Of a stretch of DNA of 62,836 nucleotides, positions 38,772-51,100 are shown one piece after another. Numbering within the stretch: the stretch's first letter is position 1; each line of letters begins with the position of its first letter. A model generated the notes under the pieces. It was not told the DNA's origin. It saw nothing but the letters and a program-made list of their open reading frames with translations, and made no database searches. The stretch is taken from positions 1 to 62,836 of the IMG/VR virus record IMGVR_UViG_3300036671_000167; one strand, written 5' to 3'. Source of the DNA: a virus. A program made the position numbers and the translations under genes.

Positions 38772-41700
38772 TTGGCAGATCAAAATATAGTCACCAACAT
38801 AACCGCGACGGCTAATTTTTCTAGCCTAACAGCGCAGTTACAAGCAGTGACGGCACAAATGCTAAAACTGCAGACTACTACTGTAGGTTTAAACAAAAAC
38901 TTAACTAGCCAGGTAGGAGTCATGAATCGTCAGTTTGACGATACCATGCGCTCCACTGGCCAGTTTTCTAGACACTTTGTAACACTAACATCAGATGTAT
39001 CTAAGTTTGGTCAGAACTTAGATAGCGGAAAAATGAAGCTTGGCCAATACTTTAAAACATGGCAAGGCCACACACAAAAGACTAGCTCATTAGTTAAAGA
39101 TTTAGCTAAACAGCAGGTAATGCTTGAGAACGCAGTTGTTCAACCACTTGGTAAAAATGCTCAAGGTCTAATGCAGTATAACGTAATGGTTCAATCTGGA
39201 CTAGATGCTACTAAAAATAAAACAGCTTTATTAAGACAAGAACTTTCAATCATGAACAAAGTGATGAATAATGGCGCAGGACAATTAATTAACTGGGGTA
39301 AAAATACTCAGTGGGCGGGTCGTCAGTTAACAGTAGGACTTACAGTACCCCTAGCAGCATTTGGTATGGCTGCAGCAAAAGCATTCAAGCAAGCAGATGA
39401 AGCGCTTGTAAGACTTACAAAAGTTTATGGTGGATTAACAGCAACCTCAACAGAAGATCTTCTTCAGGTTAGAAGAGATGTATCTGCTTTATCTAGAGAA
39501 CTTGCTTCAAGCCTAGGCGCAAACTTTACAGAAACAATATCATTGGCTGCAGATATTGCTGCAACTGGTAAGGAAGGAGCCGAGTTACTAGATTCTACTA
39601 GACAGACAACTAGACTTGCCGTACTTGGTGAAGTTGATAGACAAGATGCAATGAAAGCTACTTTAGCAATTCAAACTGCTTTTGGCCAAAGTACATTACA
39701 GCTTGCAGAATCAATTGACTTTCTTAACGCTGTAGAAAACCAGACATCTACCACACTTGAAGATTTAGTAACAGCAATTCCAAAAGCGGGACCAGTTGTT
39801 AAAGCATTAGGTGGAGATATTCAAGATTTAGCTTTATACCTCACCGCAATGAGAGAAGGCGGAATTAATGCGTCTGAAGGAGCTAACGCATTAAAGTCAG
39901 CACTTGCATCTATAATCAATCCAACTAAAGTGGCAAAAGACATGTTTAACGGACTTGGAATTGATCTATCAGGAATTGTAGATAAAAATGCTGGAAACTT
40001 AACTGGCACAATCATGGCGCTCAAAGACTCATTGGATTCTTTAGAGCCACTACAAAGAGCAAGAGCAATTGAACAACTTTTTGGTAAGTTTCAGTTTGCA
40101 AGAATTAATGCTTTGTTTGAAAACTTAGGCAAGCAAGGAAGCCAGACGCTACAAGTATTAGACTTAATGAAAGCAAGCACACAAGACCTTGCAAGTATTT
40201 CTGAACGAGAATTAAAGACCCTTACTGAATCGGCATCTGGTAAATATAGAAGAGCACTAGAGTCAGTCAAAGCAGAGCTTGCAACCGTTGGAGAGCAGTT
40301 CTTAAAGGTTGGAGCATTTGTATTAAATGCAATAGATGGAATCCTTAAGTTTATTGGAAATCTTCCAGGCCCAATCAAAGCAGTGCTTGGATTTATTGGT
40401 GGGCTAACAGCAATCGCTGGTCCTATAATCATGCTTACGGGTGTGCTTGCAAACTTTTTTGGTTACATAATCAAGGGTATATTTGCTTTAAAGAATATTG
40501 GCAAGGGCGGGACAGGATTTAAATTATTAACTCCAGAGTTAGTGGCTGCTTCAGCAGCAGCTAAAACAGTAGAAGAATCATTTTACAGCGACACAAAAGC
40601 TGCGGCAACATTTTCTGATGCGGTAATGACCTTAGCAGCCTCATTTGAAAAGCTAAAACAATCAGCAATGTCATCTACAATTGCAACTTCAAATAGTATG
40701 TCCACCGTTGCAGGAAATCCAGTAATGGGTGTTGGTGGAAGAATTGTAGATAAAAATAATCCGTTGGCTGGCAAGCCATATTCAAGAGACATGTCCCATA
40801 TGATTCCAACTGGATCAAAAACCGCAGAGCAAAGAGCTAACGAAACAATATTCTCAACCGTTCCTGGACCAAAGCCTGTAAATCAAAGAATTTCGAATGC
40901 GCCACAAGTGTACATGAATACAGATATGCCTAAGATTCCTGGAGTAACATCTATAAATGGAATTTCAACTGGAGTAGTTTCAGCAGAAGCTGCCAAATGG
41001 CACTCAATGACTGCAGCTATTGCAATGCAGTCAAAAGCAGAGATTGCTCTTCTTAAAACAGAAATTGCTGCAACTGGAACAATGACTGCTTCAATTACTG
41101 ATTCTTATCAGGCTCTTCTTCCACAAATGACAAAGATAACTTCTTTAGCAGCCAAAGAAACAGGAATGATAGTAGATCAACTTCAAGCTGGCAAGCTAAC
41201 TGTTGAAGCAGCAAGAACTAAAATATTTGCATTAAATGCAAGAGTAGAAGCGATGATGGCTCAAACAGCTCAGGGTATTGCTACGGCTCAAGCAAGAACA
41301 TTAAATTTAGGAATGGTTCCCCTTACAAATCAGCCAGTAGTAAGCGCTCTTGGAAAATCAAACATGAAGGAATTATTTCACAAAACAGAAACTTCAAAAC
41401 TTGTTGATCAAATAGCAAGAGGTTTAGGGGTTAGAACTTCAGGCGCTGGATACAGTATTCAAACAACAAAGCCAAGAGGATTAAATAGCGGAGGATACGT
41501 TTACCATCCAGGGAAAGATGGAGCGGTAGTACCAGGAGATACAAGCATTAACTATGATAATACTATGGCAAAAGTCCCCCTTGGTGGATTTGTATTAAAT
41601 CAAGAAGCTTCTAAAAATAATCCAAAATTAGTATCAACCGCAAGACAAGGATATAATTCAGGCGGAATGATTGATGCAATATTAACTCCAGGAGAAACAG

Positions 41701-44700
41701 TTGTTAGCCCAGAGATATATCAGCAAAATAAACAATCTTATGATGTAGCAAATAAAACAAAGCGTCCAATCTCTTTAATTAGTACTGGAGAAGCTGTTGG
41801 CGGAATGGTTATGTCTAATAAAAATAGATACGGCCTACAACCACCAGAAATATTTAGCAACTCAAGCTCACAATATGTAGGCATGTCTGCACTAACACGC
41901 ACAAAAGAATATCTAGATTATTTAACATCTTCATCTTATCAGGCGGACGCTAAGCCAAACTTAATATTAAATGATGCAACTGCAATATTAAGAAATTCAA
42001 AAGATCCTAGAATGACGCCAGAAATTGCAGTTAAAAAAGCCACACTTCTTGTAGAATCTTCTTTAGCTAGTCATGAATCATTTTTAAGAGATGGTGTAGG
42101 GCTTTCTTATACAGACTCTCAACAAAAATTAATGAAAGAAAATTTTCCAGATCTTGTTGAAACAAGACCCGCTGGGATGAATGATAAAGAATGGGCAGCA
42201 AGACGTAGAGCTATATCTCAATCTGATGTAAAAAACAGAGAAGCAAAACTTGATATATTAAATATATTAAAAAGAAAATTTCCACGTTCTACTCTTTATC
42301 CAAATGCAGATAGAGCTCATATAGAAAGATCAATTGGGCCAATAGCAACACGGGGTTATGCTGGATCAGCTATGCATGACCCATTTAATAATTTTTCCGC
42401 ATCCCTTACAGCTAGACTTGGAATTGATGATTATGTGCCATTAACAAAAGATGAAGCAATCTTAAGAGCAAAACGAGTTTCACAATATTTAGGCTTTAAA
42501 AATGTAAATGATTTTATGAAAAATTTACCAAAAATAGAAGAATTTATTTCTACTGGCAAATGGAATGGGAAAGGCCCAATACCAGAATCCTTGGTAAAAG
42601 CGCTAGGTGGAAACATGAGGGTCTTTGAAGCTTCTAAAATCCGATCAATAAAACCAAAGCCAGTCGCACCTACTCCACGCGCTAATTTCTTTGGCCGCGG
42701 AAGACTTGCCATGAACTCTGGCGGAGAAATTGGAGGAGCAGTAAAACCTGGTAAATATAACTATGGAAGAATGTTCCTTGGAATGCCTAGAGGGATCAAA
42801 GCAGTTGAAACTCAAAGAAAAGCAAGAAAAAACATGGAAGACATCAATGCTTCTCTTATGTCTGGAAGATTTGCCAAAATGAAGCCAACAGATTTTGGAA
42901 CTTTAAGATCTCCTACATCTGGAAGAAGTTTTCCTGTTTCAGGAATTGGCGGAGTTTATGAAAAGCCAGATGGATCAGTAGTATTTGTTAAACCAGTTAT
43001 GGATGAAAGAGCGGCACTAGCAGAACAAAGAGCTACTATTATTGCAAGAGAAGCCCATGGACTTAAAACACCAGTTCAAACAATAAGGACTATGATTGAC
43101 CCAACAGACCCGACTGGCAAAAGAAAGCTATTGGTATTGGAGTCCCCATACGATAAAGCATTTGTAAAACAGTCTGGAAAATTTACAGAAAAAGACTACT
43201 TTAAGCAATTAGTTGCAGCCAATTTAAGAGGCGATAAAGATTTAAGTAGAGATAATTTATCTGGCGGAACATTAAACGATATGGGAAATGCTGGTGTATT
43301 TAAAATGGCATCTGGACTTAGACCATATGAACCAAATATGCCATCAATGTCTGATCAAGCAAGGATAAACCTTCTTGGAGTTAAGGGCGGTGCAAAAAGA
43401 TTCTTTGCCGAATCAACTTTAGAAATACCAAAAGGAATGACGGCAAAACAATATCACGAAAAAATGATTTCCGAAATTGATCAAGTTCTTCCAAAACTGA
43501 AAGCAACAATTAAATCATTTGATTTAAACAAAGAAGAAGCTATTTTTTATAAAGCCATGACAAAAAGACTTGAAGATGGAAGAAAAGTAAATTGGGAGGA
43601 ATTCCATGGAATTCATTCTGCTGTAAAAACTTCTGCATCCAAGCAATTAACTCCAGCTGCTCTACTTAAATTAAAAACAGAAACTGATTTAAGAATAAGA
43701 CAAAGAGGACACGCAAGATCGTTAAGCGATAATGCATTTAAATCAAACGCTAATGAATTTAATGCTGGAGGCGTAATTGGCAATGTCATGAAATCTATGG
43801 CTATGCGCAGAATTGGTGCAGGCTTTGGACCAACAGGTGCGCCTAAGCCAAGCATGTATGAGTCAGCCCCATGGGGAGTAAATTCTCTTACAATTGGAAT
43901 GGGAAACAAACTATTTGGTACATCTGGCCTAACTAAAAATACACAAAATTTATTCTATGATAAATTTGCGGCAGCATTAGCTAAAGAAAAGCCATATGGA
44001 TATTTAAAGGATTCAAGCGGGTCTCTTAAAAATGCATTAGAGCCACACGTAATGGATTCTGTAGTTAGATCTGCTGCATCAAATTTAATCTCAGATCGTA
44101 ATTTTATTAGACAGCTTTCCCCAATAGATAAAGACATTCTTAGAAAAAAATATTTAAATTGGGATTCTAAAAAAGATACTCCATTAACAGCATTACTACA
44201 GAAAGAAATATTTGGCATTGCTGGTAAAAGAGAAATGGGTGGTCCAGTCTTAGCAGGACAAAAATATATAGTTGGAGAAAAAGGTCCAGAACTATTTAGT
44301 CCTCAGCAAAGTGGTACTATAGTTCCAAACTATGAGCTTGGCGGAATAATTAAAGCTGGAAAGTATGCTTATGGTCGCAGTGGAAATCCAGCACAAAGAG
44401 CCATGCAGGAGGCAGAAAAACGTGCTAAAGCGGCAGCATATGTTCCAGCCCCAGTTGCACAACCAGAATATAAAGATGGTCCGCTATCTGGGTCAAGAAC
44501 AACATTTGTAGGAAATCGTGGAGTTAGAACAAATTCTTATGGAGTTCAAGGATCTTTGCCTTACATGCCAGGGCTTACATTAGGGCATGAATCTTTAAAT
44601 AAAACACAAGCGGCACTTAAATCAGCCGCAAAACAGATAGAGATGTCATTATATGCATTAGGCACTAGTGTTAAAAAAGATGCAATTACATTAGGCAAAA

Positions 44701-47693
44701 ACATTAAATTTAGTGCTACTACTTTAAAGTATTCTGCAAATCAATTAATTGTAGGTGCTAGAATGTATGGATCTGATTTGTCTGCAGGCATAAGTTTATT
44801 AGGATCTAAGCTAGCTGACTCTTCACGTAGAACATTATCAAAGATGGAGCAAGTTAGAAAATCATATTTTAGTCCACAAACAATGGCATCTAGGCCACCA
44901 GGAGTTGCTTTCAATCCAGGGTACATTGACGCAAGTGGTAACAAAGTTGAGGCCTCAAGAGTTCCAAATGCAGCTAGACTTGGCTTCAAAGCAAACCTTG
45001 GGTATACAACAAGAGCTATGCTAAATCCGATTCAATACGGAAGAGCTGTTTTAAATAAGCCTAGGCCTCTAGACGGTCAAGGAAATCCAATTTCCCGTGG
45101 TTCTGGAGCTGGCGGAATGATGTTGGGCACCATCGGTGGAATGGCAGCAGGAACGGCTATTGGAGGAAAGATTGGAGGCTCAAGTGGCGCAATGATGGGA
45201 AGCATGGTTGGAATGATGGCGGGCCCTCAATTAATGCAATCAGCTGGCAAAATGATCGCTGGCAGAGCTCTGCTTAGTGCTGGTTCTGGAGCAGTTACAG
45301 CTGGATTTGGTGCTACCGCTGCCGCTGCAGCAGGAGTGATACTTCCATTGGCTGCTGTTGCTGCAGCATTGTATGGAGGGTATAAAGCATTTAAGCATTA
45401 TAAAGAAGGACAAGAACTAAACCTATCAACCTTTGGATTAACTGCTGAAGCTGCTAAAAAAGCTAATCTTAGATTCACAGATTTTGGTTCAAAAATTAAA
45501 GAGACCATTCAAGATTCAAAAGACATGGCCGCTGCAAATAAACTTGTTTATGAAAGCATGAAGGATGGCGGAACTCCTTTTCAAATGACTATTGCAGAAT
45601 ACAAAAAATTAAAAGTTGAAGTTAAAGAAACTTTTGCTGAACAAATTAAAGCATTAGATAGACAGCCTTCTACTAAAGTTCCAGATGCTGTTCGTAGAAT
45701 TAAAGAGCAGCTAATCGCTGCTGGAATGTCTGCTGATGAAGCAACTAAAAAAGTATTTACTATGCTTCAATTATCTAACAAAAAAGATCAATCAATTACA
45801 GCAACAATGGGTAACTCAAAATTTAGATCAATAATAGATGCTCAAACTGCTGCTGTTTCATCTGTAGAAAGCTTTGGAACAGATACTAAAACCCAAGGCA
45901 ATAAAGAAAAAGCGGCTTCATTAAATACTGCTCTTATGGCTACAGAAACTGGAATCAACGACTTGATTGAAAAAAGAGAAAGGCTTGTAGCCAAAGATTT
46001 AACTGGGAAAACAAAATCATTGACTTATGCAGAAGCTGAAAAAATAATGATTGATAAAATCAATAAGTCTAAAGAAGCTGGAGCTATAATTACTCAAGGT
46101 ACAGTTGATGAAATGGCTAAAACAAATCCAGAAGTTAAAAAAATGATTAACGGACTGGATACTGTTGTTAGTGTGTATCAAAAGATTAGACTTCAGGCAC
46201 AGGGATATAAAGGAGACTTATCTGAATTAAATGCAGCACAAACTGCTGTGCTTTCTCAAGCATTTAGTAAAATTAGATCAGTCGTTGAATCTACAAATAA
46301 AATTGGCATATTAAAAGAACAGTATACAAGCTTAGGGCTACTAGAAGAAAAAATTAAGTCGTATACCAGGGCGCTAAAGGGACAGTCTGTAGCAGAACAA
46401 ATATCTGACAAAGATAGAATTAAATCTCTTAATAAGCAGGTTGACGCTAATAACAAGTTAGCGGATGCACGAAAGAAAGCCTTAACTGCTGCACAATCAG
46501 ATGCAGATCTTGGAAGACAAATTGAAAAAACAAGACTTGAAATGGAAAACGCTTCTTCAACTGGAGACACTGCAAAAGCACAATCTTTAAGAATTGATTT
46601 AGAGTCACTGACTTCACAACAACAAACAGAATCTCAAGTACGAGCAATTGATAAAGCAACTGAGGCTGCAAATAAACCATTGCAAGCTGCTTTGGAAGCA
46701 ATGGCAAATAAACAAGAAAAGCTTGCAAATTCAGCAGCCCTAGCTGGTGAAAGCTTAGATAAGATTAGAGACAAATACACTAAACAAGAAGCTGCAATAA
46801 ATAAAGTAAATGATGCTATGACTGCTTTGTATGGTAATGCAGCTGCTGCAGGGAAAACAATTGAGCAGTATGTTGCAACAGTTGAGGGCGGCAGAGAAGC
46901 TGCGGGGCTTGTAGGAGCAACAGAAGCAACAACTGGAGTTAAGTCTCCAAAATATGCAACTCAAACAGGATATGTGGGCTCAGAGCTTATGACTAGAAAG
47001 GTTGCAGTATCTCCTGAACAAAACGCACTAGGAATACTTGCAAAATCTGGAGCTTCTTCTGGAGTTAATCAGGCATTAGCTGATAGCATCAAGGGTGGCA
47101 AGACTTTGGCAGATGTTGTTAACGCTGTAAAAGGGATTGATCCACAAGCAAAAAAGAATGTAAAGGTTACTGGAGATTATTCTAAAAGCATGGAGTCAAA
47201 AACATTTGATGGTAAAAAAGTTGATGTTCTTAATGCTCAAGCTAGAAATGCAATCGTTGAAAGAGAAAAATTAAATTCGGGAGACACATTTGAAATAAAT
47301 GGCCAAAAGTATAAAGTTGGTGGCGCTGGTGGTGGGCAAGTTGTTTATATGGGCAAAGCAGCAACAGGAGTCATGGGCGGAAAAGGAATGTTCTTGGTTG
47401 GAGAAAAGGGTCCAGAGATGGTTCACCTTGGATCTCCTGCAAATATAATGCCAAATGACATAATGAATAAGTTGGCAGCCGCCTCTCCACGATATAAGAT
47501 TCCTCAATCATCATTTAATGTAAGTGGCCAATCAACATCAGGGGCGTCATATGTTGTAAACCAAAATATTTATGCATCTGATGGGATGGATGTTGAAGCA
47601 CTATCGAATATGATTATTCAAAAAGCACAGGTTGTTATTGGACAAAAAGCTAAGGTTAATGTTAAAATGGTTGGACAGGGGAAAAATATATAA
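38772..47693 (+). CDS. Tape measure protein (2973 aa)
   Basis: It starts with TTG behind GGGAG. The N-terminal 530 residues are helical coiled coil with the TP901-type region (QADEALVRLTKVYGG). Hydrophobic segments lie at about 537-573, 2112-2152 and 2177-2206. VGEKGPE motifs near 1827 and 2876 are typical of tape measures. Between GG-linker motifs (near 904, 960, 1314, 1664, 1820 and 1854) lie folded insertions of unknown function, at about 1020-1310, 1320-1660 and 1665-1815. One looks kinase-like. At roughly 1.5 angstrom per residue a tail near 450 nm would result. The product sets tail length and is ejected into the cell. Confidence 0.95.
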   Translation: MADQNIVTNITATANFSSLTAQLQAVTAQMLKLQTTTVGLNKNLTSQVGVMNRQFDDTMRSTGQFSRHFVTLTSDVSKFGQNLDSGKMKLGQYFKTWQGHTQKTSSLVKDLAKQQVMLENAVVQPLGKNAQGLMQYNVMVQSGLDATKNKTALLRQELSIMNKVMNNGAGQLINWGKNTQWAGRQLTVGLTVPLAAFGMAAAKAFKQADEALVRLTKVYGGLTATSTEDLLQVRRDVSALSRELASSLGANFTETISLAADIAATGKEGAELLDSTRQTTRLAVLGEVDRQDAMKATLAIQTAFGQSTLQLAESIDFLNAVENQTSTTLEDLVTAIPKAGPVVKALGGDIQDLALYLTAMREGGINASEGANALKSALASIINPTKVAKDMFNGLGIDLSGIVDKNAGNLTGTIMALKDSLDSLEPLQRARAIEQLFGKFQFARINALFENLGKQGSQTLQVLDLMKASTQDLASISERELKTLTESASGKYRRALESVKAELATVGEQFLKVGAFVLNAIDGILKFIGNLPGPIKAVLGFIGGLTAIAGPIIMLTGVLANFFGYIIKGIFALKNIGKGGTGFKLLTPELVAASAAAKTVEESFYSDTKAAATFSDAVMTLAASFEKLKQSAMSSTIATSNSMSTVAGNPVMGVGGRIVDKNNPLAGKPYSRDMSHMIPTGSKTAEQRANETIFSTVPGPKPVNQRISNAPQVYMNTDMPKIPGVTSINGISTGVVSAEAAKWHSMTAAIAMQSKAEIALLKTEIAATGTMTASITDSYQALLPQMTKITSLAAKETGMIVDQLQAGKLTVEAARTKIFALNARVEAMMAQTAQGIATAQARTLNLGMVPLTNQPVVSALGKSNMKELFHKTETSKLVDQIARGLGVRTSGAGYSIQTTKPRGLNSGGYVYHPGKDGAVVPGDTSINYDNTMAKVPLGGFVLNQEASKNNPKLVSTARQGYNSGGMIDAILTPGETVVSPEIYQQNKQSYDVANKTKRPISLISTGEAVGGMVMSNKNRYGLQPPEIFSNSSSQYVGMSALTRTKEYLDYLTSSSYQADAKPNLILNDATAILRNSKDPRMTPEIAVKKATLLVESSLASHESFLRDGVGLSYTDSQQKLMKENFPDLVETRPAGMNDKEWAARRRAISQSDVKNREAKLDILNILKRKFPRSTLYPNADRAHIERSIGPIATRGYAGSAMHDPFNNFSASLTARLGIDDYVPLTKDEAILRAKRVSQYLGFKNVNDFMKNLPKIEEFISTGKWNGKGPIPESLVKALGGNMRVFEASKIRSIKPKPVAPTPRANFFGRGRLAMNSGGEIGGAVKPGKYNYGRMFLGMPRGIKAVETQRKARKNMEDINASLMSGRFAKMKPTDFGTLRSPTSGRSFPVSGIGGVYEKPDGSVVFVKPVMDERAALAEQRATIIAREAHGLKTPVQTIRTMIDPTDPTGKRKLLVLESPYDKAFVKQSGKFTEKDYFKQLVAANLRGDKDLSRDNLSGGTLNDMGNAGVFKMASGLRPYEPNMPSMSDQARINLLGVKGGAKRFFAESTLEIPKGMTAKQYHEKMISEIDQVLPKLKATIKSFDLNKEEAIFYKAMTKRLEDGRKVNWEEFHGIHSAVKTSASKQLTPAALLKLKTETDLRIRQRGHARSLSDNAFKSNANEFNAGGVIGNVMKSMAMRRIGAGFGPTGAPKPSMYESAPWGVNSLTIGMGNKLFGTSGLTKNTQNLFYDKFAAALAKEKPYGYLKDSSGSLKNALEPHVMDSVVRSAASNLISDRNFIRQLSPIDKDILRKKYLNWDSKKDTPLTALLQKEIFGIAGKREMGGPVLAGQKYIVGEKGPELFSPQQSGTIVPNYELGGIIKAGKYAYGRSGNPAQRAMQEAEKRAKAAAYVPAPVAQPEYKDGPLSGSRTTFVGNRGVRTNSYGVQGSLPYMPGLTLGHESLNKTQAALKSAAKQIEMSLYALGTSVKKDAITLGKNIKFSATTLKYSANQLIVGARMYGSDLSAGISLLGSKLADSSRRTLSKMEQVRKSYFSPQTMASRPPGVAFNPGYIDASGNKVEASRVPNAARLGFKANLGYTTRAMLNPIQYGRAVLNKPRPLDGQGNPISRGSGAGGMMLGTIGGMAAGTAIGGKIGGSSGAMMGSMVGMMAGPQLMQSAGKMIAGRALLSAGSGAVTAGFGATAAAAAGVILPLAAVAAALYGGYKAFKHYKEGQELNLSTFGLTAEAAKKANLRFTDFGSKIKETIQDSKDMAAANKLVYESMKDGGTPFQMTIAEYKKLKVEVKETFAEQIKALDRQPSTKVPDAVRRIKEQLIAAGMSADEATKKVFTMLQLSNKKDQSITATMGNSKFRSIIDAQTAAVSSVESFGTDTKTQGNKEKAASLNTALMATETGINDLIEKRERLVAKDLTGKTKSLTYAEAEKIMIDKINKSKEAGAIITQGTVDEMAKTNPEVKKMINGLDTVVSVYQKIRLQAQGYKGDLSELNAAQTAVLSQAFSKIRSVVESTNKIGILKEQYTSLGLLEEKIKSYTRALKGQSVAEQISDKDRIKSLNKQVDANNKLADARKKALTAAQSDADLGRQIEKTRLEMENASSTGDTAKAQSLRIDLESLTSQQQTESQVRAIDKATEAANKPLQAALEAMANKQEKLANSAALAGESLDKIRDKYTKQEAAINKVNDAMTALYGNAAAAGKTIEQYVATVEGGREAAGLVGATEATTGVKSPKYATQTGYVGSELMTRKVAVSPEQNALGILAKSGASSGVNQALADSIKGGKTLADVVNAVKGIDPQAKKNVKVTGDYSKSMESKTFDGKKVDVLNAQARNAIVEREKLNSGDTFEINGQKYKVGGAGGGQVVYMGKAATGVMGGKGMFLVGEKGPEMVHLGSPANIMPNDIMNKLAAASPRYKIPQSSFNVSGQSTSGASYVVNQNIYASDGMDVEALSNMIIQKAQVVIGQKAKVNVKMVGQGKNI

Positions 47694-48142
47694 TGGCAGC
47701 TTTAGTTTTACCAGTAGGTTCCGCATTGTTTTTACAAGATGCCGTTGGAACCTGGCAAAAATTAACTGAGCATAATAGATCCCCAATATCAATAGATACC
47801 CAAAGGTTTGAGCAGACTTCTAGAATGGCCAATGGGAGCCTTAGAAAGCTGTTTATAGCCGACAAGAAGACTTTATCTACCTCATGGAGCATGCTTCCTT
47901 CATACTCTACAATGACCGTAGACGGCGGCTGGGGGGCAGAAGACATAAAGTCGTTTTATTTAGGAGCTAAAGGCCAAGGGTCATTTAATGCCAGAATTGC
48001 ATATAACTCTACTAGGACTGAAGATTTTGTAGCTTCATTTACCTCATGCTCATTTAATTTAATTAAAAGAAATGTTAAAGAAAAAATAGCGGATACAGCA
48101 CAAGCTTTTTGGGACGTATCAATTTCATTGGAAGAAATTTAA
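47693..48142 (+). CDS. Tail protein after tape measure (149 aa)
   Basis: The 149 aa (MAALVLPVGSALFLQDAVG...SISLEEI) have the order of beta strands seen in small tail-tip proteins that follow the tape measure in actinophages. It overlaps the tape measure stop (TAATG) and the next gene start (TAATG), so the three are translated in step. No catalytic motif. Distal tail or minor tail component. Confidence 0.6.
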   Translation: MAALVLPVGSALFLQDAVGTWQKLTEHNRSPISIDTQRFEQTSRMANGSLRKLFIADKKTLSTSWSMLPSYSTMTVDGGWGAEDIKSFYLGAKGQGSFNARIAYNSTRTEDFVASFTSCSFNLIKRNVKEKIADTAQAFWDVSISLEEI

Positions 48143-51100
48143 TGCAAACGGTAAGCCCAACAACTTTAGATAAAATAAACCAATCCACATCCTATTCCAT
48201 GTCTGGAGGATGCTGGCTTGAATATAATATGAATGACCTAATTGATGGAGCAAAAATAACTTCTCCAGTAGAAACTGCGTCTAAAACAGATCCTGTAACA
48301 GGAAAAGTATATTATCCTTTTAAAAAACTATTTCCTCTTACTAATATAATAGATCCAAGAAGACCAGCAGTAGCTGGAATAAATTACTTTATAAATAATC
48401 CAAGTGTAACTCAAACAATTCCTAAGTATAACGTTTCTGGAGATTTAAAAACAAGAATTTATTTTTCTAGCTCTAAGCTTCAATACAAATTTTGGCTTTC
48501 CCCTCAAGCGCTAGGAACATCTTTATCTAATTGCAATTTTACTGTTGAGTACCCAGCTGCTAAAACTGCGGTTACAAATAATATTGTTGTTAAATTTGAA
48601 ACTTCTTACTCTAAGCCAACAGTATGGACCATTGAAGTTGAAAATCATGCAGGAGTAAAAACAACTATATCTACAAATGGAGTGGTCCCAGATGATGGGG
48701 TATTTAATCTTTATTACAATGGGTCTACCTGGAGCACCACAAAATTTTTATCTCCAGCTATTCCATTTAACATTAAGAAAATAATTATTACAGTTACGTC
48801 AATAAATACTGCAAACTCATTTTTAGGAGTAATAGAGGTAAGCGCAAGATATATTCAAGACGTTTCAGATAGAATAGTTGCTTTTCAAATATCAAAGATG
48901 TCTTCTGATGATTCTGCTGGCATAGTCCCAGTTGGAATAGTTACATCAAATGCACTTACTTTAAATCTGGAAGGATTTGACAGAAAAGGCATAGAATACG
49001 ACAAGACAAAAACATTTGATAAATCAAATATAAATCTTTATAAGAATGTAAAGGTAATGCCATTTAATATAATAGGCTCAGACACAATACCTCAAGGAGT
49101 ATTTTACATAGACTCATTTACTATATCTGAGTTTGGAGATATTGATATCCAGGGCTTAGACGGAGCAAAATTTTTACAAGAAATAATAGCCCCAGACATA
49201 GTAATTCAAAATGCTCCTTCTCAGGCTATTATTAGAAGACTTCTAGATGGAGTTGGATTTACAAGCTATAACTTTAATACCTATGGAAAAAATAATTTAT
49301 CTGTTGTGGACTCTGCAACTATTGTTCCCCTTTATTGGTTTACAGATGATACTAAAACTGTTTGGCAGCATATACAAGATCTGTGCAGAGATACTCAAAT
49401 GATTGCTACATTTGATAACTACGATAAACTTCAGTTTTATCCAAGAGATTATTTGTTTGATAAAGAAAGACCTTCTAGCTTTAAGCTTAGAAGCGAAAAA
49501 AAATCTTCTAATCTTCCTAACATTATTTCTTTGACAAAAGAAACTGTTCCTTCTGTTAAAGCTGCTAAGGTTATATACACTCCAATTATTAGTACAAACT
49601 ATACTGGAGCTTCAGATAACCTATATGTCTCCCCTCCTTCTGCGTTAGGGGCAGCGGCACTACAAGAAACTTTAAATGCATCTGCACCAGTTGATTTAGT
49701 AAATGATCCAACAGCTAAACTAGGAACAATATCTTTGTCGCCAATAACAGTATACAGCGGACTAACAGACACTTCTTTTTACAATAAGAGCGGTTACTTT
49801 TTAATAAACAAAGAGATTATTGAGTATGACGCAATTCAATTTCAATATAAGCCCATCAGCGCTCCAAATACAATTGTAAATAAGTGGATCACGTCTGACT
49901 CCGACATTGCAAAATTTTTAGGAGAAAGCGTAATTGGTTCATTCAAGCCAACGTTAAAATATAGAATTAAAGAAAGAAATGCATTTGATGCAACTGGCAA
50001 AGGAATAGGGGTAGGAGATTCTCACGAAGTAAGCCTAGATAGCATTAAAAGTTTATGGTCTGGATCCAAAGTAAATATTCCAACGGCAAAGTCAGTAACA
50101 AAAACTAATACGCTAGAACAATCAATTTTTTCTTTACAGGAAACAGACGGATCTGCAAAAAAAATATCCAGATCTTTGTTAAAGATAGTCGTTCCACCTA
50201 AAAGCGATTACTATTATTACGCAACTACAACATCAGAACCATTTGCAGCAGAACAATATTTTTCTATTGGCACAGCAATGTTTTTTAAATTAGCCACAGA
50301 TTCCAATGGAAGAATTACTGGAGAGCAAAGTGTGTCTGCAGGACTAGGTATTGGATTGTCTGCAAACAACTTAGATGGATATATATTAAAAATGTCTACT
50401 TCTCAAAACGTTGCAAACAAAGGATTAAGTTCTAGAGACGTACAATTAGTTAAAATAAAAAATGGAATTGAAACACCAATATCTGATACTCAAAAAACTG
50501 AAGACAATTCAATTACTGGAGTATCTGGCGGAGAACTTTACAGAATAGAAGTTAAGGTTTCTCAAAGTGTTGGAAAAAGAATATTTAAGATTAAATTTAA
50601 TAACACTACAATTACTGCAACAGATACTTCCGTGGGGAATGAATCAATAACTATGACAAACAAGGTAGGACTGATAGGAATTTCAGGTGAGTCTGCATTT
50701 GATTATATATATACTTCAGTTTTAAGCAAAGATGATTTTCTTAAGCCCTCTAGCTACGACAATTATGGGTCTTATATAGGAGCAGCAACTTCTTTAAAAA
50801 ATATATTTGGAGATTTTTTAGCTAGCGGAACTTCATCAAGTACTGCAAAAGCTCCCTGGGTTCAAGAGTTTGGCCCAGTTGCTAGAGAGATTAAAAAAAT
50901 ATCTACCAGATATGCCACCCGCCCAGGATTTGTAAAATACCCACAAATTATATTAAACCCAAATGTTTCCCTGCTTGGATACAATGCCACATCCTTTGGA
51001 ATTGATGCATACATTTTAAATAACACAGGAACATTTGTTGATTTAGCAGACGGCGGAGAAAAAAGCTTTATAGTTGTAGGAGAAACAATAGCTCCTTTAG

